A DNA stretch of 64,000 nt from Dyella terrae (GCF_022394535.1 NZ_CP089414.1:1-64000), one strand, 5' to 3'. Shown: positions 39,581 through 49,428, numbered from the stretch's first letter. Notes: generated by a model not told the origin, from the sequence alone. Translations and numbers: made by a program.

Positions 39581-40522
39581 ATGATTTACGACAGCATCCT
39601 CGACACCATCGGCAACACGCCCGTTGTGCGTATCCATCGCCTGGCGCCGAAGCACGTGACGCTGTACGCCAAGATGGAGGCATTCAACCCGGCCGGCTCG
39701 GTCAAGGACCGCTTGGCGTACGCCATCATCATCGACGCCGAGCAGCGCGGCGTGCTCAAGCCCGGCCAGACCGTGGTGGAGGCGACATCGGGCAACACCG
39801 GCGTTGCGCTGGCTGCCGTGTGCGCGGCGCGAGGCTACCCGTTCGTGGCGGTAATGACGGAGACCTTCTCCATCGAGCGTCGCAAGCTGATGCGCGCCTA
39901 TGGTGCCAAGGTCGTGCTGACGCCTGCGGCAGAGCGAGGTAGCGGCATGGTGCGCAGGGCGAAGGAACTGGCAGAGAAACACGGCTGGTTCCTGGCAAGC
40001 CAGTTTGAAAACCCGGCCAACCCCGCCTATCACCGCAATACGACGGCACCGGAAATTCTGCGCGATTTCGCCGGCAAGCGACTGGATTACTTTGTCACCG
40101 GTTGGGGCACCGGCGGCACGCTCACTGGCGTGGGCGAGGTGCTGAAAGTGGCACGTCCCGAAGTGAAGATTATTGCCAGCGAACCTGCGGGCGCGGCCCT
40201 GCTGTCGGGCAAGGAATGGCAGCCGCACAAGATCCAGGGCTGGACGCCGGATTTCATTCCGGCCGTGCTCAATCGCAACATAGCGGACAAGATCCTGCCT
40301 ATCGATGACGTGGTGGCACGCGATACCTCGCGTGACCTGGCACAAAAGGAAGGCATCTTCGTCGGCATCTCGGCCGGCGCCACTTTGGCCGCGGCATTGC
40401 AGGTGGCGAAGGATGCACCGGAGGGTTCCGTGTTGCTGGCGATGTTGCCCGATACGGGTGAGCGGTATTTGTCGACGTTCTTGTTCGAGGGCGTCAACGA
40501 GGGGTCCGACGAGGTCGAGTAA
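39581..40522 (+). CDS. cysK: O-acetylserine sulfhydrylase (cysteine synthase)
   Basis: This PLP enzyme makes cysteine from O-acetylserine and sulfide, the final step of the pathway encoded around it. The 313-residue protein has PLP-binding Lys42 in NPAGSVKDR, the TSGNTGV substrate loop, GWGTGGTLTGVGEVL for phosphate binding, and the C-terminal GISAGATLAAALQVA and PDTGERYLSTFLF. It could equally be labelled CysM by some classifiers; the sequence looks closer to CysK. It follows cysG on the same strand and is probably in the same transcript. No cysE is in the window. Confidence 0.93.
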   Translation: MIYDSILDTIGNTPVVRIHRLAPKHVTLYAKMEAFNPAGSVKDRLAYAIIIDAEQRGVLKPGQTVVEATSGNTGVALAAVCAARGYPFVAVMTETFSIERRKLMRAYGAKVVLTPAAERGSGMVRRAKELAEKHGWFLASQFENPANPAYHRNTTAPEILRDFAGKRLDYFVTGWGTGGTLTGVGEVLKVARPEVKIIASEPAGAALLSGKEWQPHKIQGWTPDFIPAVLNRNIADKILPIDDVVARDTSRDLAQKEGIFVGISAGATLAAALQVAKDAPEGSVLLAMLPDTGERYLSTFLFEGVNEGSDEVE

Positions 40523-40543
40523 TGGAGTAAGACTCCACTGTTC

Positions 40544-40635
40544 TGCTCCCTCTCCCTCCGGGGAGAGGGTTGGGGTGAGGTCAACCTGGCCCCACTCTTT
40601 CAACCAGGTCGTCATCCCGTTGCAAATCGGGACCC
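40544..40635 (-). repeat. Dispersed hairpin repeats after cysK
   Basis: A CCCTCTCC-type inverted repeat with GGTTGGGGTGAGG (40544-40580) is followed by GTCATCCCG...CGGGACCC (40610-40635). These two modules are also the end modules of the composite elements, here without the middle part. They lie between the convergent cysK and HxlR-family genes and may act as a transcript end. Confidence 0.68.
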
Positions 40636-40655
40636 GGTTTCGATGGTTAGCGAAC

Positions 40656-41024
40656 TCAACGAGCAGCTCTGCGCCGACTCGCTTCCCATTCGTCCAACAA
40701 CTTCCTCCCCACGCCCGCCAATGCATCGATGGCCGGCAACAACTCCCGTCCCAGTGGCGTCAGCGAGTACTCCGCGGAGGGTGGCGACGTATCCAGCACA
40801 CGGCGCATCACCAGTCCGCGTGATTCGAGTTCGCGCAACCGCGCACTCAGCACGCGTGCGGAAATGCGCGGTATGTCGTGGCGTAATTCGCCGAAGCGAC
40901 GGGGTTCGCCGCTCAGTTGCCAGATGACGTTGGGTGCCCAGGCGCCGCGCAGCAGGCCGAGTACTTCGCTGAGCGGGCAACCGGGCGGTGGGGCGACTTT
41001 GCTTTTGCGGAGGGGCAGGCCCAT
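40656..41024 (-). CDS. HxlR-family transcriptional regulator
   Basis: A 122-residue winged-helix regulator. It has the HxlR pattern: Cys in CPLSEVLGLLRGAWAPNVIWQL, then RRFGELRHDIPRISARVLSARLRELESRGLVMR, and YSLTPLGRELLPAIDAL. Members often sense electrophiles, aldehydes or redox state through the N-terminal Cys. It is divergent from a glutathione S-transferase gene, and the gap between them contains repeated GGTTAC half-sites, so it probably controls both genes. Confidence 0.9.
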   Translation of the reverse strand: MGLPLRKSKVAPPPGCPLSEVLGLLRGAWAPNVIWQLSGEPRRFGELRHDIPRISARVLSARLRELESRGLVMRRVLDTSPPSAEYSLTPLGRELLPAIDALAGVGRKLLDEWEASRRRAAR

Positions 41025-41049
41025 GAGGGTGATCCAGTTGGAATAATCC

Positions 41050-41112
41050 GGTAACCCGGCGGTTACCGCATTTTAGGGGTTACGTACGGTTAGATGGTAT
41101 CCAATAGTAACC
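41050..41112. promoter_or_regulatory. Probable HxlR operator: repeated GGTTAC/GTAACC half-sites
   Basis: GGTAACC-CGGC-GGTTACC (41050-41067) is a perfect inverted repeat. Two more half-sites follow, GGTTAC at 41078-41083 and GTAACC at 41107-41112. All four lie in the 161-base gap between the divergent HxlR and GST genes. Binding is inferred from position. Confidence 0.6.
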
Positions 41113-41185
41113 ATGGTGGCCTAGCATCCACGGTCTGCGCGAGCACTAGCCGCGCCGACCCTGTCCCCTCATGGAGAGAACCATC

Positions 41186-41800
41186 ATGAAGCTCTATTAC
41201 GCTGCGGGCGCCTGCTCGCTGTCGCCGCATATCGTCGCGCTGGAAGCGGGTATTCCGGTGGAACTGGAAAAGGTGGACAACAAGGCCAAGCGCACCGCGA
41301 GTGGCGAGGACTTCCTGCAGATCAACCCCAAGGGCTACGTGCCAGCGCTGAAACTCGACAGCGGCGAGCTGCTGACCGAAGGCCCGGCCATCGTGCAGTA
41401 CCTGGCGGACCTGAAGCCTGAGAGCGGCCTGGCACCCGCCAACGGCACGACCGCGCGATACCGCTTGCAGGAAGTGCTCGGCTACATCAACTCCGAACTG
41501 CACAAGACTTATTCGCCGCTGTTCAAGCCCGACACACCGGATGCCGTGCGCGAGGAGCGCACGGCTTACCTGCACAAGCGCTACGCCTTGCTTGACCAGC
41601 ATCTGGCCAAGCACGAGTGGTTGGTCGGCGATCACTTCACCGCGGCGGATGCGTACCTGTTCACCGTCACCAACTGGGCGCAACACGTGAACTTCGATCT
41701 GTCGGATCTCCCGGCAATCCTTGCGTTCCAGAAGCGTGTGGCCGCACGGCCGAGCGTGCAGGCTGCGCTGAAGGCAGAAGGTTTGCTCAAGGCGGCTTGA
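41186..41800 (+). CDS. Glutathione S-transferase, beta class
   Basis: A cytosolic GST of 204 residues. The thioredoxin-like N-terminal domain begins MKLYYAAGACSLSPHI, with the Cys10 typical of bacterial beta-class GST. It has NPKGYVPALKLD (cis-Pro loop) and EGPAIVQYLADL. The all-alpha C-terminal domain ends VQAALKAEGL, with GDHFTAADAYLFTVTNWA in its core. I chose the ATG at 41186, because GGAGAG lies seven bases upstream and homology begins there. It probably detoxifies electrophiles under control of the divergent HxlR regulator. Confidence 0.92.
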   Translation: MKLYYAAGACSLSPHIVALEAGIPVELEKVDNKAKRTASGEDFLQINPKGYVPALKLDSGELLTEGPAIVQYLADLKPESGLAPANGTTARYRLQEVLGYINSELHKTYSPLFKPDTPDAVREERTAYLHKRYALLDQHLAKHEWLVGDHFTAADAYLFTVTNWAQHVNFDLSDLPAILAFQKRVAARPSVQAALKAEGLLKAA

Positions 41801-41811
41801 TATCAATGTGA

Positions 41812-41838
41812 AGATGCCCGGTCTGTGGCCGGGCATCT
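41812..41838. terminator. Hairpin between GST and membrane-protein genes
   Basis: AGATGCCCGG / CCGGGCATCT (41812-41821 and 41829-41838) form a perfect ten-pair stem 11 bases after the GST stop. There is no T-run, but the convergent arrangement suits a shared transcript end. Confidence 0.6.
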
Positions 41839-41846
41839 GTACGGAA

Positions 41847-42497
41847 TCAATCGTCGACGCCGAGTTTGCGCTGATTGGAAAGCCGAGGCTGCTCCTTCGT
41901 AAGCCGCTTTTGCTTCGGTTGCTCAGGGGTGTCCCACGGCGGGCCGCTGTCGCTGATCACCAGATCCTGCCTTCTTGAACCAAAGTGCTTGCGGACTTGA
42001 CTCATCCAGTACGTGGGAATGAGGACGAGCGTAGAGGCAAAGGTCACCAGTGAGAACAAGAACAAATCGGGCTCATCGGCAAGCGTGACGATCCTGGCTG
42101 GCCTACCGAACAGGATGCGCTGCTCGGTGATGGCAATGAACGTCCAGTAGCACTCAAAGCACCATATGGGGACGAGGAACAGGCTGGCGATGATGAATCG
42201 TGTGCGTTGCCAGCGCATGGCAAAGACCGCGGAGGTCTCGCAGAGCTGAGCCCAGCGCGCGCCGAAGGAAAGACCCACCGCGCCAACGAGCGCCATGCCC
42301 AGCGTGGCGCCTGAAAGGAAGGCGATGAACACCATGATGATCCACACGGCACCATCACCCAGTCCCGTCCTGAGTGCATGGATGGAGACCATTAGCACCG
42401 GCGCGGAGACGCATGCCCAGGCCCAGCAGTATCGTGCCTGCCGATAGCGAAACGAACTGAGCCGTTCGTATAGCTCTCTTTGTGGTCCGAAGTGCAT
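41847..42497 (-). CDS. Unrecognised four-helix membrane protein
   Basis: I do not recognise this 216-residue protein. It has four hydrophobic segments (about residues 23-42, 50-77, 97-121 and 143-166) between a short N-terminus (MHFGPQRELYERLSSFRYRQ) and a polar, positively charged C-terminal tail of about 50 residues. No signal peptide, catalytic motif or transporter signature is visible. Its codon use is somewhat lower in GC than its neighbours. It lies between the GST and purB genes with a hairpin at each side, which suggests a single-gene transcript. It could be a lineage-specific protein. Confidence 0.72.
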   Translation of the reverse strand: MHFGPQRELYERLSSFRYRQARYCWAWACVSAPVLMVSIHALRTGLGDGAVWIIMVFIAFLSGATLGMALVGAVGLSFGARWAQLCETSAVFAMRWQRTRFIIASLFLVPIWCFECYWTFIAITEQRILFGRPARIVTLADEPDLFLFSLVTFASTLVLIPTYWMSQVRKHFGSRRQDLVISDSGPPWDTPEQPKQKRLTKEQPRLSNQRKLGVDD

Positions 42498-42529
42498 GAA
42501 GAGGCTCCTTCCTCCTGATGCGTAGAATG

Positions 42530-42552
42530 GCGCCGGCCCATGGGGCCGGCGC
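42530..42552 (-). terminator. Hairpin after purB
   Basis: A perfect ten-pair stem (GCGCCGGCCC) with a three-base loop begins seven bases past the purB stop. The T-run is missing on the minus strand, so it may end or only stabilise the transcript. Confidence 0.6.
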
Positions 42553-42559
42553 GTGTGGA

Positions 42560-43960
<1,401 letters not shown>

Positions 43961-44049
43961 TTACAACAGGGGCGGGGAGGGGCGGATTCGGGTTTTTTGC
44001 GGGGGCGCTTCCGCCTTGTCTCCCTTGTGCGGCATGGGTGGCCGGGACT

Positions 44050-44080
44050 CTCACTCCTTCTCCTCATTGAGGAGAGGGTT
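44050..44080. repeat. Degenerate CTCTCC-type hairpin
   Basis: CTCACTCCTTCTCCTCA / TGAGGAGAGGG is a variant of the short repeat seen at 35764, 40544 and 44566. It marks the left edge of composite element C. The 120 bases between the purB start and this point hold no gene or obvious site. Confidence 0.5.
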
Positions 44081-44082
44081 TG

Positions 44083-44605
44083 CGGGAGCAACCCGACCTG
44101 TTGCGATGCGATGTGTAGCGGAGCTACACGAGCCGTCTGCTTTCGCTTTTGATCTTCAGGTCCCCTGTGCGGCGGTGAGGGGTGGACGACAAGGCCCGCA
44201 GGGGAGTCGGCAAGGATGCCGATTCCTTTTCGCCGGGGCAGGAGCCCCGTCGAAAAGCCCGGACACCCCTCACGGACTGGCCGTCTTCACCGGCCAGCGC
44301 CAACCGGGGTGCCCTTTCTTTGGGTTACTTTTCTTTACTCCGGGCATCCTGCCCTCCGCCCTTCGGGCCGGCTTCGCCGTTCGCACGCGCTCCTGCGCGT
44401 GCGTGGGCATGCAAAGAAAAGTGACTCGGCCTCCGGTAGGAGGTCGAAACGCCCGCCGCGTGGGCGGCCAGGTCGACGAAACGCGACAACCGAGCGCTAC
44501 CGCTACTGGATCCCTGCCTTCGCAGGGATGACGGCTAAAGATGAAACAGTGAGGCGAGCACCCACCCCTCACCCCAACCCTCTCCCCGGAGGGGATAGGG
44601 AGCAA
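44083..44605 (+). repeat. Composite structured element, copy C
   Basis: Second long copy of the element at 36246-36700. Hairpins: GTGTAGC-GGA-GCTACAC (44113-44129); TCCCCTGTG with CGCAGGGGA (44161-44205); TTTTCG.CGGGGC / GCCCCG.CGAAAA (44227-44256); CTGGCCG / CGGCCAG; GTTACTTTTCTT / AAGAAAAGTGAC (arms 44324-44335 and 44414-44425) whose loop is 78 bases long; ATCCCTGC / GCAGGGAT; and a terminal CTCTCCCC repeat. The 78-base loop has its own perfect hairpin, GCACGCGC / GCGCGTGC. It fills the purB-fumC gap. Confidence 0.8.
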
Positions 44606-44685
44606 ACCACACCGGTCCCCCTTGGCGACTCCCTAACACGCCCCGACCTATATTCCCCAAATCCCCCCCGAGGAATCGCAAGGAC

Positions 44686-46083
44686 ATGAGCCAGTTCCGC
44701 ATCGAACACGACAGCATGGGTGAACTCAAAGTGCCGTCCAAAGCCCTCTACGGCGCTCAGACACAACGCGCCGTCGACAACTTCCCCATCTCCGGCTTGC
44801 ACATGCCGCGCGCCTTCATCCGCGCGCTTGGCCTGATCAAGGCCGCCGCGGCGGACGCGAATTTCCTGCTGGGATATCTGAAGAAGAACCAGGCGCATGC
44901 CATCCGTAAGGCGGCGTTGGCCGTTGCCGAGGGTGAGTACGACGACCAGTTCCCTATCGATGTGTTCCAGACGGGTTCGGGCACCAGTACCAACATGAAT
45001 GCCAATGAGGTGATCGCCCACCTCGCCAGCCGGGCTGGCGGCAAGGTGCATCCCAACGATCACGTCAATTACGGGCAGAGTTCCAACGACGTTATTCCCA
45101 CGGCCATTCATGTCAGCGCCACGCTCACCACTAGCGAGCAGTTGCTGCCTGCGCTCAAGCACCTCAAGCGCAGCATCGAGCGTCGTGCACGTGAACTTCG
45201 CAACGTGCCCAAGACGGGGCGCACGCACTTGATGGATGCCATGCCGGTGACGTTTGGCCAGGAGCTTTCGGGCTGGGCCGCGCAGATAGGCACCGCCATC
45301 GAGCGCATCGAAGACAGCTTGAAGCGCATGCGCCGCTTGCCGCTGGGTGGTACCGCCGTGGGTACCGGCATCAATGCCGATCCTAAGTTCGGCGCCTCGG
45401 TGGCGCGCGAGTTGAAGAAGCTCACGGGCGTACGTTTCGACTCCGCGGAGAATTTCTTCGAGGGGATGGCTGCGCAGGACGCCGCCGTTGAGCTCTCAGG
45501 CCAGCTCAAGACCCTCGCTGTGGCCCTGATGAAGATCGCTAACGATTTGCGTTGGATGAACTCGGGTCCGCTCGCGGGCCTGGGTGAGATCGAGTTGCCG
45601 GCGCTGCAGCCGGGTTCGTCGATCATGCCGGGCAAGGTGAATCCAGTGATTCCCGAAGCTACCGCCATGGTTGCCGCGCAGGTGATTGGCAACGACGCCG
45701 CCATCACCATCGCGGGTCAGTCGGGCAACTTCCAGCTTAACGTGATGCTGCCGTTGATCGCGCACAACCTGCTGCAGTCGATCGACATCCTGTCCAACGT
45801 CAGTGTGCTGCTGGCCGACAAGGCCATCGCCGGTTTCAAGGTGAACACCGCGCGCGTGAAGGAAGCGCTGGACAAGAACCCGATCCTCGTCACCGCGCTC
45901 AATCCGGTGATTGGTTATGAGAAGGGTGCGGCGACGGCCAAGCAGGCTTACAAGGAAAAGCGTCCGATCATGGACGTGGCGTTGGAAACCACTGGCTTGT
46001 CGAAGAGTGAACTGCAGAAGCTGCTGGATCCGATGGCGCTCACGCGTGGTGGCATTCACAGCGGAGGCGGTGGCGGCGGCTGA
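44686..46083 (+). CDS. fumC: Fumarate hydratase, class II
   Basis: FumC is the iron-free fumarase of the TCA cycle, which interconverts fumarate and malate. The 465-residue product has RIEHDSMGELKVP at the start, TGSGTSTNMNANEV, GQSSNDVIPTAIHV, TGRTHLMDAMPVTFGQEL and the signature GSSIMPGKVNPVIPEA. The C-terminus ends with an unusual run of glycines after GGIHSG. It stands alone on the plus strand behind a composite repeat; ATCGCAAGG precedes the ATG. Confidence 0.96.
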   Translation: MSQFRIEHDSMGELKVPSKALYGAQTQRAVDNFPISGLHMPRAFIRALGLIKAAAADANFLLGYLKKNQAHAIRKAALAVAEGEYDDQFPIDVFQTGSGTSTNMNANEVIAHLASRAGGKVHPNDHVNYGQSSNDVIPTAIHVSATLTTSEQLLPALKHLKRSIERRARELRNVPKTGRTHLMDAMPVTFGQELSGWAAQIGTAIERIEDSLKRMRRLPLGGTAVGTGINADPKFGASVARELKKLTGVRFDSAENFFEGMAAQDAAVELSGQLKTLAVALMKIANDLRWMNSGPLAGLGEIELPALQPGSSIMPGKVNPVIPEATAMVAAQVIGNDAAITIAGQSGNFQLNVMLPLIAHNLLQSIDILSNVSVLLADKAIAGFKVNTARVKEALDKNPILVTALNPVIGYEKGAATAKQAYKEKRPIMDVALETTGLSKSELQKLLDPMALTRGGIHSGGGGGG

Positions 46084-46105
46084 TCTCCCGCCGCGCTGCT
46101 TTTGT

Positions 46106-46132
46106 GTAGGAGTGCGGTCTGTGCGCTCCTAC
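46106..46132. terminator. GTAGGAG-type hairpin after fumC
   Basis: GTAGGAGTGC / GCGCTCCTAC (46106-46115 and 46123-46132, one G:T pair) encloses GGTCTGT. It lies between the convergent fumC and DUF2884 genes. The GTAGGAGNGC...GCTCCTAC pattern is a common dispersed REP in Pseudomonas and Xanthomonadales genomes. It probably doubles as a bidirectional transcript end. Confidence 0.65.
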
Positions 46133-46139
46133 CGTGGTG

Positions 46140-46703
46140 TCAGTGCTTGAGGCTCTTGCGACAACCTTCGACGTTGCGGTCGCTCAACGCCTGTCCATAG
46201 GGCTTGAACGCGTCCAGTTGGCCGGCGAGTTCGTCCTGCGCCGATTTCATGTCGGCCAGGTCGTCGCAGATCTTCGCAGCGGCCTGCTGCACATTCTGCG
46301 CGGCGGCCTCGGCCTTCTGGCGCGTTTCCTCGGCGCTGTCGGCGCCCGTGAGCTTGCCGGCCACAGCGCCCAGTGCCTTGGTGGCTGTTTCCGCGCCTGC
46401 CTTGCCGGTGGCGATGGCGTCGTCGTGCATCTTGAGCGCGGTGCCGTTGTAACGCTGCAGGAGTGTGTGTTGCGCGTCGTTCACGGTAACCGCCTTGCCA
46501 TCGACGACCAGTTGGCCTTGCCGATCCACAGTGGCGGTGGGAGCGCCGGACACCTTGATGGTGACGACACCGTCGTGCAGCGTGATGTTGTTGCTGATTA
46601 CATCAGTGCTCGCGCCGAACACCTGCACGTCATGGCCCGAATCACTGCATGCGGCGGTCAGGAGCGCTACGGTGAGTACGCAGGGCAGGTAGCGAAAAGA
46701 CAT
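46140..46703 (-). CDS. DUF2884-type lipoprotein (YggN-like), first paralogue
   Basis: A 187-residue predicted lipoprotein: the signal MSFRYLPCVLTVALLTAAC ends in a lipobox with Cys19. The mature part has a beta-rich start (VTIKVSGAPTATVDRQGQLVVDGKAV) and a helical second half with two Cys and the motif QHTLLQRYNGTALKMHDDAI, as in DUF2884 proteins such as YggN. Its function is unknown. It is related to the next gene upstream (46867-47577), with which it shares the QGxLVxxGKxV-x8-QHxLL core, so the two probably arose by duplication. The 163-base spacing leaves room for its own promoter. Confidence 0.78.
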   Translation of the reverse strand: MSFRYLPCVLTVALLTAACSDSGHDVQVFGASTDVISNNITLHDGVVTIKVSGAPTATVDRQGQLVVDGKAVTVNDAQHTLLQRYNGTALKMHDDAIATGKAGAETATKALGAVAGKLTGADSAEETRQKAEAAAQNVQQAAAKICDDLADMKSAQDELAGQLDAFKPYGQALSDRNVEGCRKSLKH

Positions 46704-46866
46704 GGCGGCGTTCCTGTGTGGTTAGGTTCGAAAGTCTGCGCGCGGCAGGGTCGGTTGAAAAGCTTACCCGCCGGCACTCCGCATCCTTGCGATACGTGTC
46801 GGCGGGATAAGGCCATCAGCTGCAATCACGTATACGGTGGAACTCGATGCGTGCCGGCCTTCAACG

Positions 46867-47577
46867 TCATTCCGAGAATACGGCTACGCCCGGCTTGCCG
46901 TTCTCATCCGTGTCCTTGCCGCAGTCGTCGACGTCTTTCTGCGTCATCGTGGCATAGGGTTGGAACGCGGGCAGAGCGGTGGCCAATTTTTGCTGGGAGG
47001 CCAGCACGTCCGGCATGTGATGGCACAGCTGGATGGCCGCCGCGCGGATCTTGTCGGTCTGCGGCTTCATGCTGGCCTCGATCTCCTTGTCGCTCCTGCC
47101 AAGAAGTGCGCCGACGATAGCCTTCTTCGCCATGCCGACACCCATGTTGGCGCTGCTCGCGCCGATGTCCATGCCGGCCAAGGCGATGCCGATGATTTGC
47201 TGGCGGTAGTCCACCAGCAAGGCGTGCTGCTCGGGAGTGGCATCGACAGGCTTGCCAGCGATCACCAGATTGCCCTGTGGGGTGATGACAGCCTTGGGAA
47301 GAGTGTCGCTGCCATTGTGAGGATGCTCGCCATCGTGAGGCTCTTTACCGATGTGGATGCTGGTGACGTCAATGTCCTGCGTAACCAGTTCCTGCTTGGC
47401 CTGTTCAATACCCTTCTGGATCTCCGCACCGATAGCCGATGGCGACGTTTGCTCCTGCACTTCCTTCGCGGCCTGAGCGGTGTCGCTGTTGCCGTCGTGG
47501 CCTGACTGGCTGCAGGCCGCCAGCGGCAACAGTAGGGTCATGGCGATGATGCTGCCGGCGATTATGTTGGTCTTCAT
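46867..47577 (-). CDS. DUF2884-type lipoprotein, second paralogue
   Basis: A 236-residue predicted lipoprotein with signal MKTNIIAGSIIAMTLLLPLAAC and lipobox Cys22. After a Gln/Glu-rich stretch and a His-rich segment (HDGEHPHNGSD) comes the core TPQGNLVIAGKPVDATPEQHALLVDYRQQ shared with its neighbour. A helical region with two Cys follows. It starts 31 bases after the ABC permease gene, so it is probably the last or next-to-last gene of that operon. This suggests an envelope role alongside the transporter, but that is inference. Confidence 0.78.
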   Translation of the reverse strand: MKTNIIAGSIIAMTLLLPLAACSQSGHDGNSDTAQAAKEVQEQTSPSAIGAEIQKGIEQAKQELVTQDIDVTSIHIGKEPHDGEHPHNGSDTLPKAVITPQGNLVIAGKPVDATPEQHALLVDYRQQIIGIALAGMDIGASSANMGVGMAKKAIVGALLGRSDKEIEASMKPQTDKIRAAAIQLCHHMPDVLASQQKLATALPAFQPYATMTQKDVDDCGKDTDENGKPGVAVFSE

Positions 47578-47608
47578 CGTATGTCTCCCCTGCGAATGCG
47601 GTTGAACG

Positions 47609-48574
47609 TCAACTGTCGTCGCGTACCCGGCGGAACCAGATGGCGCCGGCGATCAGCACTGCACCCGTCAACACACCGATCCACAGGTTGGGCGAGGCAA
47701 GCAGGCCGTAGGTGTGGTCGGGTGAGAGGACGCCTAGCGGATTGTTGTCGCCGAGATCGTTCATGCCTTGCAGGCCGTGCTTGTCGAACACCAGGCTGGA
47801 GCCCGGGAACACACTGAGCAGGACGCGCTGCACGACGTTGCCCCAGAACCAGGCGGTGGGCAGGTTGAACAACCCCATGATGCCGAACCAGCTGACCAGC
47901 AGACCGAGCACCACCGGCACCGCCACTGCCCACAGGAAGGGCTTGCTGCGTGCACCGGACGAGCAGAGCATCAACCAGCCGATGGCAGGCATGGCCCACA
48001 GCGCGTACAGCGGGATGTTGCTTACCAGCGACACGATGGCGCGTATCGGATGGGAGAGCGTGAGCAACTGCCACGCGTTGACGCCGTGGAACGACAGCAC
48101 GATGGCGAACAGGATCAGCTGCAGCAGGCCGCAAGCGATGCTCACTACCACCGCGATGACTGGCGCGACCAGGGCTGCACTAGCCACCTTGGAAAGCACT
48201 GTGCTGGTGTTGGAGACGGGCAGGGACTTCCAGAACAGCACGCTGCGGTCGCGGCGATCGTCATAGAGCGAGCCGAGGCAGTAGAACAGCACCACGATGC
48301 CCATGACGATGCCGATCATGCCCATCGAAGAGATCATGGCCACGTCGGCTGCTGCGCCGACTTGTGCCAGGTCGCCGGCATCCGCGTTGCGCATCATCAT
48401 GCCGATGTCGTTGCCGCCGATCTGCATGCCGTGGCGGGCGCTCATCACTTCCGCGGTGATGATGGCCATCACGTTGAGGATCAGGAAGACGCCACCGGTC
48501 ACCACGGGCGCCCACAGAAAGCCGCCACGGTGTTCCCAGAACTCGCGCTTCACGAGCCAGTAGAAGGTTTTCAT
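47609..48574 (-). CDS. ABC-2 type transporter permease
   Basis: A 321-residue inner-membrane protein with six or so hydrophobic segments: FLWAPVVTGGVFLILNVMAII, then a polar loop of about 55 residues, IGIVMGIVVLFYCLGSLYDDRRDRSVLFWKSLPVS (the typical ABC-2 motif), VAPVIAVVVSIACGLLQLILF, and later WAMPAIGWLMLC and LWIGVLTGAVLIAGAIWF. It overlaps the ATPase gene by four bases, so the two form one transporter. The substrate is unknown; the YtrA-type regulator in the operon is often paired with exporters that respond to cell-envelope stress. Confidence 0.88.
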   Translation of the reverse strand: MKTFYWLVKREFWEHRGGFLWAPVVTGGVFLILNVMAIITAEVMSARHGMQIGGNDIGMMMRNADAGDLAQVGAAADVAMISSMGMIGIVMGIVVLFYCLGSLYDDRRDRSVLFWKSLPVSNTSTVLSKVASAALVAPVIAVVVSIACGLLQLILFAIVLSFHGVNAWQLLTLSHPIRAIVSLVSNIPLYALWAMPAIGWLMLCSSGARSKPFLWAVAVPVVLGLLVSWFGIMGLFNLPTAWFWGNVVQRVLLSVFPGSSLVFDKHGLQGMNDLGDNNPLGVLSPDHTYGLLASPNLWIGVLTGAVLIAGAIWFRRVRDDS

Positions 48575-49428
48575 GCGTAGGTCCCCTTCATGGTGGCGAC
48601 AAACAGGTCGCTGACGGTCGGTCGGCGCACTTCGCCCATGCGTTCCAGCGTGGCACGGTCGGCGCCGTCGAACAGGAAGATGCTCTTGCCGAATACCTGT
48701 CGCTCATCCAGCGGCTTCATGTTGCGTGCGGTGGCGGCCTGGTCGGCGCTCACCATCACCTCGACGAATCGTTCGCCCACGGTATCCATATCGGTATCCA
48801 GCACGATCTTGCCGTCGCGGATGAACATCAGGTCGGTGAGGATGTGTTCGATCTCCTCGACCTGGTGCGTGGTCACGATGATCGTTTTGTTCTCGTCGAA
48901 GTAGTCTTCCAGCAGGCTCTGGTAGAACTGCTTGCGGTAAAGAATATCCAGGCCCAGCGTAGGCTCGTCCAACACCAGCAGGCGAGCGTCGATGGCCATC
49001 ACCAGGGCGAGGTGCAACTGCACGATCATGCCCTTGGACATCTGCTTTACGCGCTGGTTGGGCGTCAGTTTGGTGCGTGCCAGGAAGGCCTCGCACTTGG
49101 CCCGGTTGAAGCGTGGGTGCACGTTGGCTACGAAATCGATCGCCTCGCGTACCCGGATCCAGCGCGGCAGCACCGCCACGTCGGCGATAAAGCACACCTG
49201 TTCCATCAGCTTGTCGCGCTGGGTGCGTGGATCAAAGCCCAGCACGTTCAACTCGCCTTTGAAATCGGTCAGGCCGAGGATGGCCTTCAGCGCGGTGGTC
49301 TTGCCGGCACCATTGGGGCCGATCAGCCCCACGATGCGGCCGGACTCGATGCGGAAGCTGACGTCGTTCAGCGCAAGCGAGTTCTTGTAGGCCTTGTTAA
49401 GGCCGCTAGCCGTCACGACCGCGTTCAT
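48571..49428 (-). CDS. ABC transporter ATPase with divergent signature motif
   Basis: The 285-residue nucleotide-binding subunit. Walker A is GPNGAGKTT (about residues 38-46), Walker B LLVLDEPTLGLD, and the switch His lies in VTTHQVEEIEH. The signature is QMSKGMIVQL rather than LSGGQ; this is common in the small exporters regulated by YtrA-type GntR proteins. The C-terminal 70 residues form a separate region (FVEVMVSADQAATARN...). Its start overlaps the regulator's stop by four bases (ATGA), and its stop overlaps the permease start likewise. Confidence 0.92.
   Translation of the reverse strand: MNAVVTASGLNKAYKNSLALNDVSFRIESGRIVGLIGPNGAGKTTALKAILGLTDFKGELNVLGFDPRTQRDKLMEQVCFIADVAVLPRWIRVREAIDFVANVHPRFNRAKCEAFLARTKLTPNQRVKQMSKGMIVQLHLALVMAIDARLLVLDEPTLGLDILYRKQFYQSLLEDYFDENKTIIVTTHQVEEIEHILTDLMFIRDGKIVLDTDMDTVGERFVEVMVSADQAATARNMKPLDERQVFGKSIFLFDGADRATLERMGEVRRPTVSDLFVATMKGTYA

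Noticed and set aside
46720..46866. A possible tRNA or small RNA suggested by GGTTCGAA in the gap between the DUF2884 genes
   Set aside because: No cloverleaf could be drawn around the motif; acceptor and anticodon arms are missing.
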